A DNA stretch of 14,450 bases from an uncultured Bacillaceae bacterium (GTDB lineage: Bacteria; Bacillota; Bacilli; Bacillales; Amphibacillaceae), in NCBI GenBank assembly GCA_937925695.1, contig CALAMD010000113.1:1-14450 (forward strand), written 5' to 3'. This document shows positions 1 to 7,867 of the stretch, piece by piece. Positions within the stretch are counted from its first letter, which is position 1, and each line of letters opens with the position of its first letter. A model generated the notes under the pieces. The model did not search any database and had not been told where the DNA came from. It was given only the letters and a program-made list of their open reading frames with translations. Made by a program: the position numbers and the translations under genes.

Positions 1-55
1 GGCCGCCTAAATCATTTTTATTATTTCCACTGTCTACTTGACAGGGGGCAGTTCA
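1..55. mobile_element. Possible terminal end of an IS3-type insertion sequence (continues off the left edge)
   Basis: Read on the minus strand from base 55, this begins TGAACTGCCCCCTGTCAAGT, followed by an A-rich stretch. A TG start with an ACTG-CCCC core is the usual look of an IS3-family terminal inverted repeat. A short inverted repeat, CTGTC (30-34) and GACAG (40-44), sits inside it. It lies just beyond the 3' end of ackA, where an insertion would do no harm. No transposase is visible because the window ends. The family call is from memory of the end sequence; a terminator-like or unrelated repeat is possible. Confidence 0.35.
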
Positions 56-116
56 TTATGATGGGCTTCGTATTATTTTTGAGGAAGTTCCTTTTAATTT
101 TGAAAGTTATGATCGA

Positions 117-1319
117 TTATACAGTCTCTACTTGCTGTGTTAAACGAACTGTATCCCGAGCAATCACAATCTCCTCGTTTGTAGGAATTACAAGTACTTT
201 AACTGGTGAATGAGGATAGTTAATAAACGCTTCTTCCCCACTTACATTATTGAGTTTTGGATCCCAATAAACCCCCATGAATTCTAGTCCAGTCAATACT
301 TTCTCACGAACAATTTGACTATTTTCCCCAATTCCAGCAGTAAAGATAATCGCATCAACACCAGACATGAGCGCTGCAAATGAACCGATATACTGGTGAA
401 TGCGCGCTGCAAATACTTCAAGCGCTAATTCTGCCCGCTCATTCGTTCCCACTTGGGCTTGAATGTCACGGATGTCACTTGAAAAGCCGGATAAAGCAAG
501 CATACCACTCTCATTATTTAAAATGTGAAGGACTTCTGAGGCATCCTTGCCAGTTTTTTGCATAATGTATGGGATCAAGGCTGGATCGATGTCACCTGAA
601 CGTGTTCCCATTGTTACCCCTGCTAATGGTGTAAAGCCCATTGATGTATCAATTGATTTTCCACCCTGAATGGCTGTAATACTTGCCCCGTTTCCTAAAT
701 GACAAGAAATTAAGCGTAGATTTTCAAGGGACACACCTAACATTTCTGCAGCTCGCTGTGAAACATACTGGTGTGAACTACCATGGAAACCATACTTACG
801 AATACTATACTTTTCATAATACTCATAAGGAATACTATAAATATAAGATTTTTCAGGCATTGTTTGGTGGAAAGCTGTGTCAAATACGGCAACCATAGGA
901 ACTTCTGGTAATACCTCTCTAAAGGCAAGAATACCAGTTAGGTTGGCTGGGTTATGAAGGGGGGCTAATTCTGATAGTTCTTCGATGTCTTTGATCACTT
1001 CATCAGTGATTAAGACCGAACTATTAAATCTTTCTCCTCCGTGTACGACCCGATGTCCTACTGCATTAATTTCATCAAAGGATTGGATACTTCCTGATGA
1101 AATTAGCTTGTCTAATAAATGTCTAACGGCAACCTCGTGATCTTTTACCTCATCAAGCACCACTTCGTCCTTCTTGCCATCAAATTCAAAGGAAAAGTTT
1201 GAATTATCTAAGCCGATTCGATCGATAGCACCGTGGGTAATGACCTTTTCTTCTGGCATTTGAATTAACTGAAACTTCAACGAAGAACTTCCAGCGTTGA
1301 TCGCCAATACTTTAATCAT
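117..1319 (-). CDS. ackA: Acetate kinase
   Basis: Makes ATP and acetate from acetyl phosphate and ADP, the last step of the Pta-AckA overflow pathway in the cytoplasm. The 400 residues are full family length. The N-terminal phosphate-binding segment is INAGSSSLKF (residues 7-16). The first signature region has the substrate arginine in GHRVVHGG (R90). FDTAFH carries the catalytic aspartate (D147), YGFHGSSH a conserved histidine (H179) and TMGTRSGD the second arginine (R240). Further conserved blocks are AGIGENS (328-334) and TNEE (380-383). The ATG start is preceded by AAGGGAG about ten bases upstream. It lies 27 bp after ytxK on the same strand, so the two are probably cotranscribed. No hairpin with a T run is visible downstream before the putative IS end. 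Confidence 0.98.
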   Translation of the reverse strand: MIKVLAINAGSSSLKFQLIQMPEEKVITHGAIDRIGLDNSNFSFEFDGKKDEVVLDEVKDHEVAVRHLLDKLISSGSIQSFDEINAVGHRVVHGGERFNSSVLITDEVIKDIEELSELAPLHNPANLTGILAFREVLPEVPMVAVFDTAFHQTMPEKSYIYSIPYEYYEKYSIRKYGFHGSSHQYVSQRAAEMLGVSLENLRLISCHLGNGASITAIQGGKSIDTSMGFTPLAGVTMGTRSGDIDPALIPYIMQKTGKDASEVLHILNNESGMLALSGFSSDIRDIQAQVGTNERAELALEVFAARIHQYIGSFAALMSGVDAIIFTAGIGENSQIVREKVLTGLEFMGVYWDPKLNNVSGEEAFINYPHSPVKVLVIPTNEEIVIARDTVRLTQQVETV

Positions 1320-1346
1320 TGCTCATCTACTCCCTTATCGTAAATA

Positions 1347-2339
1347 CTAGTTGTTAAGATTATGGTACTCATGGAACCATGCATTGATTTTTTCTAAAAT
1401 ATCTTCCATTGCCAAAGCATTATTAAAGGAAGGCAAATCAACGAGTAAAGGTTGTTTTGGTGTACTCGTTTCTTCCCCTTTTTTCTGCAAAATTAAAATA
1501 CTCTTGATGTTTTTGTTAGAAGTAAATGCACTTTCTGGCAATCTCATTACACCAACTATATGGGCATGTTCATGAAGATATTTATGTAATTGTTTTGATT
1601 GGTCACTCTCAAATATAAATTCTGGCACTAAAAACAATAAATATCCACCTTTTTTCGTATAATTCATACTTTGTTCAATAAGTAGGTGGTGTGCATAAGA
1701 ATGACCCTGCTCTGCTTTTAATTCAAAGCTTTTTGCATGATCATCATCTGGATAATAACCAACAGGCAAGTCAGCCACAACAATATCTACTGGATCTAGC
1801 AAAAATGGCCGTAAACTATCTTGGTGAAAAAATTCGATATTCTTTTTTTGTAGATTCGCATTGTACAAGGCCAATCTAATTAATGTGGTATCAATTTCAC
1901 TGCCGTAGGATTGACTCGGATTTTTCAACTGACTTAATACGATCGTCAGTAAGTTTGCTGTACCACATACAGGATCAAACACCGATAACTCGGGTTGATC
2001 TTTCGTTAGTTTTTTTGCTAGGTAACCAATAAATAAAGCGACTGCCTCTGGCGTCATCAGATGATTTGGTTGTGTTGTTCGTTGCATACCTTTTAAAATC
2101 GCTAATTGAATGGCTTTTCTAAGTTCTTCAGCTGAAAATTCGTTAACCTGTAATTCATTTAATTTTTTTTGTAATTTATGTGATAGAAGATCATCTACAT
2201 TATTAGAGGGACTTTGATAAAATAATGTTTCCATTGTGATCACTAAACTATCTAAATAAGGTTCGTCCTCGTGTTGCTGAATCATTTCAGTCGTTTGATC
2301 TAACCATTCAAATAAGATTTCTAAATTTGTTTTTCCCAT
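1347..2339 (-). CDS. ytxK: YtxK-type class I SAM-dependent methyltransferase (N6-adenine methylase fold)
   Basis: A 330-residue protein with the layout of the HsdM-like N6-adenine methylase fold, preceded by a helical N-terminal region of about 90 residues. The SAM-binding motif I is DPVCGTANLL (122-131). In place of the catalytic NPPY/F motif it has DLPVGYYP (190-197), so the usual Asn-Pro-Pro is not present. No target-recognition domain, specificity subunit or restriction gene is nearby, which argues against a restriction-modification role. The family sits upstream of ackA in many Bacilli and its substrate is, as far as I know, not established. The ATG follows GGAGG with seven bases between. 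First gene of the ytxK-ackA operon, ending 27 bp before ackA. Confidence 0.92.
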   Translation of the reverse strand: MGKTNLEILFEWLDQTTEMIQQHEDEPYLDSLVITMETLFYQSPSNNVDDLLSHKLQKKLNELQVNEFSAEELRKAIQLAILKGMQRTTQPNHLMTPEAVALFIGYLAKKLTKDQPELSVFDPVCGTANLLTIVLSQLKNPSQSYGSEIDTTLIRLALYNANLQKKNIEFFHQDSLRPFLLDPVDIVVADLPVGYYPDDDHAKSFELKAEQGHSYAHHLLIEQSMNYTKKGGYLLFLVPEFIFESDQSKQLHKYLHEHAHIVGVMRLPESAFTSNKNIKSILILQKKGEETSTPKQPLLVDLPSFNNALAMEDILEKINAWFHEYHNLNN

Positions 2340-2379
2340 AAATGATCCTCCGTTTAACCATCCCTATTGACCCAATCTT

Positions 2380-2388
2380 ATTGTACCA
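2380..2388 (-). promoter_or_regulatory. Extended -10 promoter for ytxK-ackA
   Basis: On the minus strand TGGTACAAT forms a sigma-A -10 hexamer (TACAAT, 2380-2385) with the TGn extension. No good -35 lies 16-18 bp upstream, as is common for extended -10 promoters. It lies between the tpx terminators and the ytxK ribosome binding site, with a leader of about 30 nt. Confidence 0.5.
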
Positions 2389-2435
2389 AAAATAGTTTCA
2401 GAATGGATAAAATATGATGTGAAAATCAAAACAAT

Positions 2436-2468
2436 AAAAAACCTCCTGTTAATCATGACAGGATGGTT
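2436..2468 (-). terminator. Rho-independent terminator, second of two after tpx
   Basis: On the minus strand a stem of about ten base pairs, with one bulge, joins bases 2458-2468 and 2440-2449 around an eight-base loop. It runs directly into TTTTTTATTGTTTTG. This is a classical intrinsic terminator for tpx, and it insulates the ytxK-ackA promoter just downstream. Confidence 0.8.
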
Positions 2469-2492
2469 GGTGAATTGCATCGATATATTGCA

Positions 2493-2526
2493 AAAGTCCA
2501 CCACTTTTCTTATCGTGGTGGACTTT
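2493..2526 (-). terminator. Hairpin terminator immediately after tpx
   Basis: A perfect 12-bp stem pairs AAAGTCCACCAC (2493-2504) with GTGGTGGACTTT (2515-2526) around a ten-base loop, starting 20 bp after the tpx stop. The T tail on the minus strand is short (TTTTGC). It may work together with the stronger terminator 25 bp further on. Confidence 0.7.
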
Positions 2527-2546
2527 ATTGATCAATAAGTATATGG

Positions 2547-3047
2547 TTACAATTCTTCTTTTATATGCTTAAGGACTTGATCATAGTTCGGGTGTTCGGA
2601 AACTTCACCTACATATTCCACATAGGTTACTTGATCATTTTCATCGACAACAAAGATCGCCCGGGTTAATAGTCTAAGCTCTTTAATTAACACACCATAG
2701 TTTTGTCCAAAATCAGCATCGCGATGGTCTGATAAAGTAACCAAATTCTTCACACCATTCGCAGCACACCAGCGCTGTTGAGCAAAAGGTAAATCCATGC
2801 TAATGGTCAGCACTTGTACATTATCAAGTTGATCTGCTTCTTCGTTAAAACGTTTCGTCTGGGTTGAACAAACACCTGTATCAACTGATGGTACGACACT
2901 GATTAGCTTAATCTTTCCTTTATAATCATCCAACGTTACTTCTTTGAGGTCATTTGTGAGCACGGTAAAGTTTGGTGCTTTATCACCCACTTTAATCGGT
3001 TCACCAACAAGCGTGATAGGTTCATGATGGAAAGTTACTTTTACCAC
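2547..3047 (-). CDS. tpx: Thiol peroxidase, atypical 2-Cys peroxiredoxin
   Basis: Reduces hydrogen peroxide and organic peroxides in the cytoplasm using thioredoxin as electron donor. The 166-residue protein covers the whole family length. The peroxidatic cysteine is C60 in PSVDTGVC, with the Tpx-typical threonine three residues before it. The resolving cysteine is C94 in QRWCAANG. LSDHRD and IKELRLL are further family blocks. The start is GTG; GAGGGG lies eleven bases upstream, and a nearby ATG is out of frame. It is a single-gene unit with its own promoter and two terminators. Nothing here identifies PerR or Spx control with confidence. Confidence 0.97.
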   Translation of the reverse strand: MVKVTFHHEPITLVGEPIKVGDKAPNFTVLTNDLKEVTLDDYKGKIKLISVVPSVDTGVCSTQTKRFNEEADQLDNVQVLTISMDLPFAQQRWCAANGVKNLVTLSDHRDADFGQNYGVLIKELRLLTRAIFVVDENDQVTYVEYVGEVSEHPNYDQVLKHIKEEL

Positions 3048-3088
3048 GATTAATCATTCCCCTCATATTTGGTATTTCCTACATTTCT

Positions 3089-3117
3089 ATTATGAATAAC
3101 TTTCCGATACAAGTCCA
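3089..3117 (-). promoter_or_regulatory. Sigma-A promoter for tpx
   Basis: On the minus strand, TGGACT (3112-3117) as -35 and CATAAT (3089-3094) as -10 are separated by exactly 17 bp. Transcription would start near 3082, leaving a leader of about 35 nt before the GTG start. Confidence 0.6.
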
Positions 3118-3149
3118 GTACCGAAGATTGTAAATTGTCATTCTATTCT

Positions 3150-3596
3150 TTATATATCGAAACTAATCTCCTGTTGTTCTTTTTTTCGCTTTTTATCTTC
3201 ATCCTTTTGTTGATGTTTTGATAATAATTTTTCAATTTTTTCAATCGTTTGGGGTGCTTGTTCAATAATTTTTTCGTATATATGGGTGCTTTGATCTAAA
3301 TGAATAATTTTCATTCCATTTTCTCGTACAATTAAAAATGCAACAGGTGTAATCGATACACCGCCACCACTTCCACCACCAAAGGGTAACACTTCCTGTC
3401 CATCATCACCTTGTTGACTGGACGTATTAAACTCACTACCTCCGGCAGCAAAGCCAAACCCTACTTTAGAAACGGGAATGATAATGGTACCATCTGGTGA
3501 CTTAACTGGATCACCGATAATCGTATTGACTTCTATCATGTCTTTGATATTTTCCATGGCGGTCGTCATAAGGCCTTGGATTGGATGCTCACTCAT
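3150..3596 (-). CDS. ytfJ: GerW/YtfJ family spore protein
   Basis: A 148-residue homologue of B. subtilis YtfJ (GerW), a spore protein required for germination with L-alanine. The conserved core is visible: GDPVKSPDGTIIIPVSKVGF in the N-terminal half, then FAAGGSEF, a glycine-rich turn GGGSGGG and ITPVAFLIV. The C-terminal 30 residues are highly charged (Lys/Glu/Gln) and probably disordered. There is no signal peptide or membrane segment. The ATG follows GAGGAGG at eight bases. It starts 17 bp after the ytfI stop, so the pair forms one transcription unit. No clear terminator was seen before the tpx promoter. Confidence 0.93.
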   Translation of the reverse strand: MSEHPIQGLMTTAMENIKDMIEVNTIIGDPVKSPDGTIIIPVSKVGFGFAAGGSEFNTSSQQGDDGQEVLPFGGGSGGGVSITPVAFLIVRENGMKIIHLDQSTHIYEKIIEQAPQTIEKIEKLLSKHQQKDEDKKRKKEQQEISFDI

Positions 3597-3612
3597 ACGA
3601 AAAGCCTCCTCA

Positions 3613-4176
3613 TCATGATGATTTTTTCATTAACATAGTCCATAACATATGTATAGCTTGTCCTGTTCTCATCGATACCATACAACAGAATTCCGAATGA
3701 AAATATCGACGTTGAAAGTAAGGTGTAATCTCGGTAACTGGTTTACGCCTCAGTTGGGTTTGATTGGAAATCATCTGTATGACAAAGCCTTTAATTATCC
3801 ATAATATACCTATATACAAACCAGCCCACATGGCTTCGTCACGTCCAATTGTTGTTTTCCAAGTTAATTGTATTACGTTGACTTTATGTAATACATGCTT
3901 CATATCTTGCCATGTATCTGTTAGGGAAAGATTGTTAATTGGACTTTGGTCAATTCCCACGGTGTTCATTTTTTCTAATAAGGTCCAAATGTTGTGTTCA
4001 TCCCCTAAAGTGATTGTCTTTTCTTTTTTATAAAGACATATACCAAAGATCAAGACCTTGACCTCAAAATGATGTTCTGTTTCGTTTACTATCATTTTGA
4101 TCCGGGTTGAAATTGGGAAAAAAATAATGATGAAAAAAATCAACAGAATGATGATGAAGCCAAGCACCCAAACCAT
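3613..4176 (-). CDS. ytfI: YtfI-like DUF2953 membrane-anchored protein
   Basis: A 187-residue protein of unknown molecular function. It begins with a strongly hydrophobic segment (residues 3-23, Ile/Phe/Leu-rich), a single N-terminal membrane anchor. A beta-rich stretch with FEVKVLIFGICLYKK (about 38-52) matches the DUF2953 pattern. The C-terminal half contains a second moderately hydrophobic segment (YIGILWIIKGFV, about 121-132). The ATG is preceded by AAGGAG at nine bases. It is the first gene of the ytfI-ytfJ unit. Pairing with a GerW homologue suggests a role in sporulation, possibly at the forespore membrane, but that is inference from position. Confidence 0.82.
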   Translation of the reverse strand: MVWVLGFIIILLIFFIIIFFPISTRIKMIVNETEHHFEVKVLIFGICLYKKEKTITLGDEHNIWTLLEKMNTVGIDQSPINNLSLTDTWQDMKHVLHKVNVIQLTWKTTIGRDEAMWAGLYIGILWIIKGFVIQMISNQTQLRRKPVTEITPYFQRRYFHSEFCCMVSMRTGQAIHMLWTMLMKKSS

Positions 4177-4313
4177 GTATTTATGCTCCTTAGATATCCT
4201 TAATATCCCTTATTTTGTTTATTTTTTAAAAATTTAATCTGCTTTTTTAGGAAAATGCTTATGAACATGATAAAATAACGATAATCCTTATTAATGAGCT
4301 AGGAGGTTTTATG
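4177..4313. promoter_or_regulatory. Divergent regulatory region between ytfI and the NAD kinase gene
   Basis: A very AT-rich divergent spacer. On the plus strand TGATAAAAT gives an extended -10 (TAAAAT, 4271-4276) for the kinase gene, with no good -35. On the minus strand I could not assign a convincing promoter for ytfI-ytfJ; no site matched the sigma-F, sigma-G or sigma-E consensus. In B. subtilis, from memory, yteJ and sppA lie at this junction; here there is no trace of them. Confidence 0.4.
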
Positions 4314-5120
4314 ATGGCAGCTGATAAACGAAGAAATATCTACTTTTATTATCATCATGACCATGACTTTCAGCATAGACTACAACCGTTATATGATTTA
4401 ACAACGAGAAATGGTTTTAAAATTGTTCAAAATGCCAGTGACGCAAATATCATTATTAGTATCGGTGGCGACGGTGCCTTTCTCCAAGCTGTTAGAAAAA
4501 CTGGGTTTCGTCAAGACTGCTTATATGCAGGAATCACCCAAGGAGATGAATCTGGATTATACTGTGACTTTGAAATGGATAACTTTGGTGAAATGCTACA
4601 TATCATGGAAAATGAGGCAATGGAAGTTCGACGTTTTCCTATCATTGATGTAAATTTAAATGATGAAATGTCTTTCCATTGTTTAAATGAATTAAGTTTA
4701 CGTTCTGGAATAATTAAAACAATCGTCATTGATGTGTTCATTGATGATTTGCATTTTGAAACCTTTCGTGGTGATGGATTAATTGTGGCAACTCCAACCG
4801 GAAGTACCGGCTACAATAAATCAACCCATGGTGCTGTTATCGATCCACTGATTCCTAGTTTCCAAATTTCTGAAATCGCTTCCTTAAATAATAACCGCTA
4901 TCGAACTCTTGGATCTTCCTTCGTTTTAAGCAAAGAACGGACCTTAACATTAAGAGTTGTCCAAGATGGCAATGACTTTCCAATTATCGGTTTGGATAAT
5001 GAAGCCTATTCTATCCGCAATATCCGTAAAGTTACCGTTAGCTTGAGTGATAAAGTTGTTAAAACCGTAAAGCTGAAAAATAACTCCTATTGGGACCGTG
5101 TTAAACGTACATTTTTATAA
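4314..5120 (+). CDS. nadK: NAD kinase (second Bacillus-type paralogue, YtdI-like)
   Basis: Phosphorylates NAD to NADP with ATP in the cytoplasm. The diagnostic motifs are present: IISIGGDGAF with the GGDG motif (about residues 51-54), the substrate-binding asparagine-glutamate pair in CLNELSLR, and the glycine-rich block GDGLIVATPTGSTGYNKS. The length (268) fits the Firmicute YtdI/PpnKB type, and the location between ytfI and sspA is that of ytdI. Two in-frame ATG codons stand side by side at 4311 and 4314. AGGAGG ends at 4306, four bases from the first and seven from the second, so the second is preferred; choosing the first adds one residue. It is transcribed alone, divergent from ytfI and convergent with sspA. 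Confidence 0.95.
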   Translation: MAADKRRNIYFYYHHDHDFQHRLQPLYDLTTRNGFKIVQNASDANIIISIGGDGAFLQAVRKTGFRQDCLYAGITQGDESGLYCDFEMDNFGEMLHIMENEAMEVRRFPIIDVNLNDEMSFHCLNELSLRSGIIKTIVIDVFIDDLHFETFRGDGLIVATPTGSTGYNKSTHGAVIDPLIPSFQISEIASLNNNRYRTLGSSFVLSKERTLTLRVVQDGNDFPIIGLDNEAYSIRNIRKVTVSLSDKVVKTVKLKNNSYWDRVKRTFL

Positions 5121-5128
5121 ATATGTAA

Positions 5129-5157
5129 AAGGGCTATCCTTTCATCGGATAGCCCTT
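5129..5157. terminator. Bidirectional terminator between the NAD kinase gene and sspA
   Basis: A perfect 11-bp stem pairs AAGGGCTATCC (5129-5139) with GGATAGCCCTT (5147-5157) around a seven-base loop. It lies in the 55-bp gap between two converging genes. On the minus strand it is followed by TTTTAC, so it should end sspA transcripts. The plus-strand tail (TTAAGCC) is weaker. Confidence 0.8.
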
Positions 5158-5175
5158 AAGCCATATTATATTTAA

Positions 5176-5385
5176 TTATTGTTGTTGAGAACCACTAAAT
5201 TGTTGTTGAGCAATTGAAACTAATCGTTTTGTAATTTCTCCACCAACTGAACCGTTAGCACGAGAAGTTGTATCAGCACCAAGTTGAACTCCAAATTCCT
5301 GAGCAATTTCTGTTTTCATTTGGTCTAAAGCTTGTTGTGCACCAGGAACAAGTAATTGGTTAGAGTTGTTACCTCTGTTTGCCAT
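5176..5385 (-). CDS. sspA: Alpha/beta-type small acid-soluble spore protein
   Basis: Saturates DNA in the dormant spore and protects it from UV, heat and peroxide; degraded at germination by the GPR protease. The 69-residue protein has the family's two blocks. LLVPGAQQALDQMKTEIAQE contains the start of the GPR recognition site TEIAQEF (25-31). GADTTSRANGSVGGEITKRL is the DNA-binding block. An in-frame ATG two codons upstream lies only three bases from AGGAGG. The second ATG (5385) is nine bases away and gives the usual MAN start, so it was chosen. Expression should be in the forespore, because a sigma-G promoter lies directly upstream. It could be named sspA, sspB or sspD by different annotators. 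Confidence 0.97.
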   Translation of the reverse strand: MANRGNNSNQLLVPGAQQALDQMKTEIAQEFGVQLGADTTSRANGSVGGEITKRLVSIAQQQFSGSQQQ

Positions 5386-5409
5386 GGTCATTCACCTCCT
5401 TGGTACACT

Positions 5410-5439
5410 TATCATGTGTCACAAGAAGGGAATTCATTC
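5410..5439 (-). promoter_or_regulatory. Sigma-G promoter of the SASP gene
   Basis: On the minus strand GAATG (5435-5439) and CATGATA (5410-5416) are separated by exactly 18 bp. This fits the forespore sigma-G consensus as I know it (GHATR-N18-CATNHTA) at every defined position. It lies 25 bp before the start codon, with AGGAGGTGA in between. Confidence 0.8.
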
Positions 5440-5477
5440 GTTATATTACTTGGAAGTTGTTGTTAGTATAACCAAAA

Positions 5478-6680
5478 TTATAGAAGATCAGCAAACTCGT
5501 CATCAGCAACATCATCCTGATCTGTAACTTCGATCACGGTCATTTCTTTAATGGCTTCTTCCATTAACTCTGAGAAGTCTGCTTGCGATTCAAAATGGTT
5601 AATTTTTTCCCTTGTTGGATTTGTCGCTGGTGACTTAGGCATAAAAATCGTACAGCAATCTTCATAAGGGCGAATTGAAATATCATACGTATCAATTTGT
5701 TTGGCAATGGCAACGACTTCCTCTTTATCCATGGCAACAAGGGGCCTAATAATCGGATAATTCGTTACTTCATTGATGACGTTCATACTTTCCATCGTTT
5801 GGCTGGCAACTTGACCTAAACTTTCCCCAGTTGTCATTGATAAAATACCTTGTTCTTGACATACCCGTTCACTTATTTTCACCATCACGCGCCGCATAAC
5901 TGTCATCGTATAGCGATCTGGTATTTGTTTAAATATTTCTTGTTGTAATTTTGTAAAAGGTACAAGGTGTACATTAATTTTATGTGTATACTTCGTTAAT
6001 GTTTTCGCCAAATCAATCACTTTTTGTTTAGCCCGTTCACTTGTATATGGCGGTGAATGAAAATGAATGGCATCAACTTGTACGCCACGTTTCATCGCTA
6101 AATAGCCCGCCACTGGACTATCAATACCACCGGACAATAATAATAAAGTTCTACTGCTTGAACCAACAGGTAAACCGCCTAAACCTTTAATGACATCTGA
6201 AGTAACATAAGTACCTGTATTTCTGATTTCAACTTTTATTTCTACATCGGGTTCATGCACATCGACAGTAAAACCTGATGTGTTTTGAAGTAAATGACCA
6301 CCTAATATGTGATTCATCTCTTGCGAACCAATCGGGAATTTTTTATCTGCACGGCGAACAGCCACTTTAAAGGTTTTAGCTTTACTATTTTGCAAAGCAT
6401 AAAGGGCTGCCTCTTTAATTTCCTCTAAATCATGGGATACTTTAATCGCTAAGCTTAAACTATAAATGCCAAAGATATTTTTACAAATTTCAATAATTGG
6501 ATCAGGGTCTTGTCCATTTAATAAAACAAACATCCGTCCCTGGGTTTTCTTTACCCGTATATTAGGAAATCCTTTGAGCTTTTGTTGAATATTTTGTTGC
6601 AATGTATTAAGAAAAAATTTTCGATTATTTCCTTTTAAGGCGATTTCGCCATAACGAATTAATATATGATCGTATTGCAT
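5478..6680 (-). CDS. thiI: tRNA 4-thiouridine synthetase ThiI
   Basis: Adenylates U8 of tRNA and transfers sulfur to make 4-thiouridine. The 400 residues contain an N-terminal ferredoxin-like and THUMP region (about 1-165, with RYGEIALKGNNR and GRMFV). The PP-loop LSGGIDSPVAGY (182-193) binds ATP, and a conserved cysteine pair lies in EDCCTIFMPKSP (C342, C343). There is no C-terminal rhodanese domain, as expected in Bacilli, where sulfur comes directly from the NifZ cysteine desulfurase. The ATG follows GGAG at eight bases, and that site lies just after the nifZ stop codon; the gap is 13 bp, so the two genes are cotranscribed. No terminator is visible before the sspA promoter. Confidence 0.97.
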   Translation of the reverse strand: MQYDHILIRYGEIALKGNNRKFFLNTLQQNIQQKLKGFPNIRVKKTQGRMFVLLNGQDPDPIIEICKNIFGIYSLSLAIKVSHDLEEIKEAALYALQNSKAKTFKVAVRRADKKFPIGSQEMNHILGGHLLQNTSGFTVDVHEPDVEIKVEIRNTGTYVTSDVIKGLGGLPVGSSSRTLLLLSGGIDSPVAGYLAMKRGVQVDAIHFHSPPYTSERAKQKVIDLAKTLTKYTHKINVHLVPFTKLQQEIFKQIPDRYTMTVMRRVMVKISERVCQEQGILSMTTGESLGQVASQTMESMNVINEVTNYPIIRPLVAMDKEEVVAIAKQIDTYDISIRPYEDCCTIFMPKSPATNPTREKINHFESQADFSELMEEAIKEMTVIEVTDQDDVADDEFADLL

Positions 6681-6693
6681 AGTATCTACTCCA

Positions 6694-7824
6694 TTATTGT
6701 GATAATTGGTTAATGACTAATTTAAACGTTTCGACAAACTTTTCCACTTCAGCCATTGTATTTTGATATGACAAACTGATTCGTAAAGCGGTAGCTGAAA
6801 TGTCACGGTCATGTCCACAGGCTGCTAATATCCGACTAATATCATTTTGTTTTGATGAACAGGCTGATTTAGTTGAAATATAAATACCATACTCGCTTAA
6901 TTGGTGAATAACGACTTCAGGTTTTAAATGTGGCACAGAAATATTTATGATATGTGGTGCCCCTTCAAGGGTAGAATTCATGATGACACCATCAATATTA
7001 GTTAATGAATCAAATAAATATGAACGCATCTTTAGTAATTCATTATATTTTTCCCGTCGTTCTTCATCGTGCAAACGCAGGGCTTTGGCAAAGGATACAG
7101 CACCAGCTAAATTTTCCGTTCCTGATCTAAGGGATAATTCCTGACCACCACCATGTAGCAATGGAAAAAGTGAGGTGTTTTTTTTAACATACATAGCACC
7201 TGTTCCATTTAAACCATGAATTTTGTGACCAGAAAAGGTGCATAGGTCTACTCCACTATCGGTTAATGACAACGGAACTTTTCCTAATCCTTGCACATCA
7301 TCAACATGGAAAAATAGCTTTGGATAGTTAGCAGCAATTTTTCCAATTTCTTCGATTGGTTGAATCGAACCTAATTCATTATTCACATGCATCACGCTAA
7401 TTAAAATCGTATCATCACGAATAGCTTTTACTAAATCATCAAGAGAAATGACACCTTTTTTATTTACCGGTAAATAAGTAATTTCAAAGCCTAATTTTTC
7501 TAACCCTTTGCACGTTTCATAAACAGAAGGATGTTCAATTTCGGTTGTAATGATATGCTTGCCTCGTTGTTGATAATTAAAGGCAACTCCTTTAATCGCC
7601 ATGTTATTTCCCTCGGTGCCACCTGATGTAAAAATAATTTCATCTGGTTGAACATTCAATATTTCAGCTATTTGTTCCCGGGCTCTCGTTAATAGCCTTT
7701 CTGCTGCTCCACCTAGCTGATGAATGGAGGAAGGATTGGCAAAAAACTTTTCTGAAGCATCCTGAAAACTCTGAAGTACGGATGGATGGGGTTTCGTTGT
7801 GGCGCTATTATCTAAGTAAATCAT
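6694..7824 (-). CDS. nifZ: Cysteine desulfurase dedicated to ThiI (NifZ/IscS-like)
   Basis: A PLP enzyme that takes sulfur from cysteine as a persulfide and hands it to ThiI for tRNA thiolation. With the start at MIYLDNSATT it is 376 residues. The PLP-binding lysine is in SGHKIHG (K201), with H98 in IEHPS and D175 in FHVDDVQG. The catalytic cysteine is C322 in TKSACSSKQN, the short loop of the NifS-type class. A reading frame upstream to a TTG at 7869 would add 15 residues, but it overlaps the Shine-Dalgarno GGAAGGAG and the inverted repeat. The ATG 13 bases after that site is the better start, although the spacing is long. Upstream gene of the nifZ-thiI operon. Confidence 0.96.
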   Translation of the reverse strand: MIYLDNSATTKPHPSVLQSFQDASEKFFANPSSIHQLGGAAERLLTRAREQIAEILNVQPDEIIFTSGGTEGNNMAIKGVAFNYQQRGKHIITTEIEHPSVYETCKGLEKLGFEITYLPVNKKGVISLDDLVKAIRDDTILISVMHVNNELGSIQPIEEIGKIAANYPKLFFHVDDVQGLGKVPLSLTDSGVDLCTFSGHKIHGLNGTGAMYVKKNTSLFPLLHGGGQELSLRSGTENLAGAVSFAKALRLHDEERREKYNELLKMRSYLFDSLTNIDGVIMNSTLEGAPHIINISVPHLKPEVVIHQLSEYGIYISTKSACSSKQNDISRILAACGHDRDISATALRISLSYQNTMAEVEKFVETFKLVINQLSQ

Positions 7825-7867
7825 CTGATCTGTTAAACTCCTTCCATAATTATGCAAATAAGTATAC

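Noticed and set aside
1347..2339. YtxK as part of a restriction-modification or defence system
   Set aside because: There is no specificity or nuclease gene nearby, the catalytic motif is changed, and the gene is a conserved housekeeping neighbour of ackA.
3082..3100. A PerR box near the tpx promoter (TTATTCATAATA, minus strand)
   Set aside because: Only a short TTAT/ATAA symmetry is present, too few matches to the 15-bp consensus in AT-rich DNA.
3764..4033. An 89-codon plus-strand frame inside ytfI
   Set aside because: Antisense shadow of ytfI without a ribosome binding site or recognisable motif.
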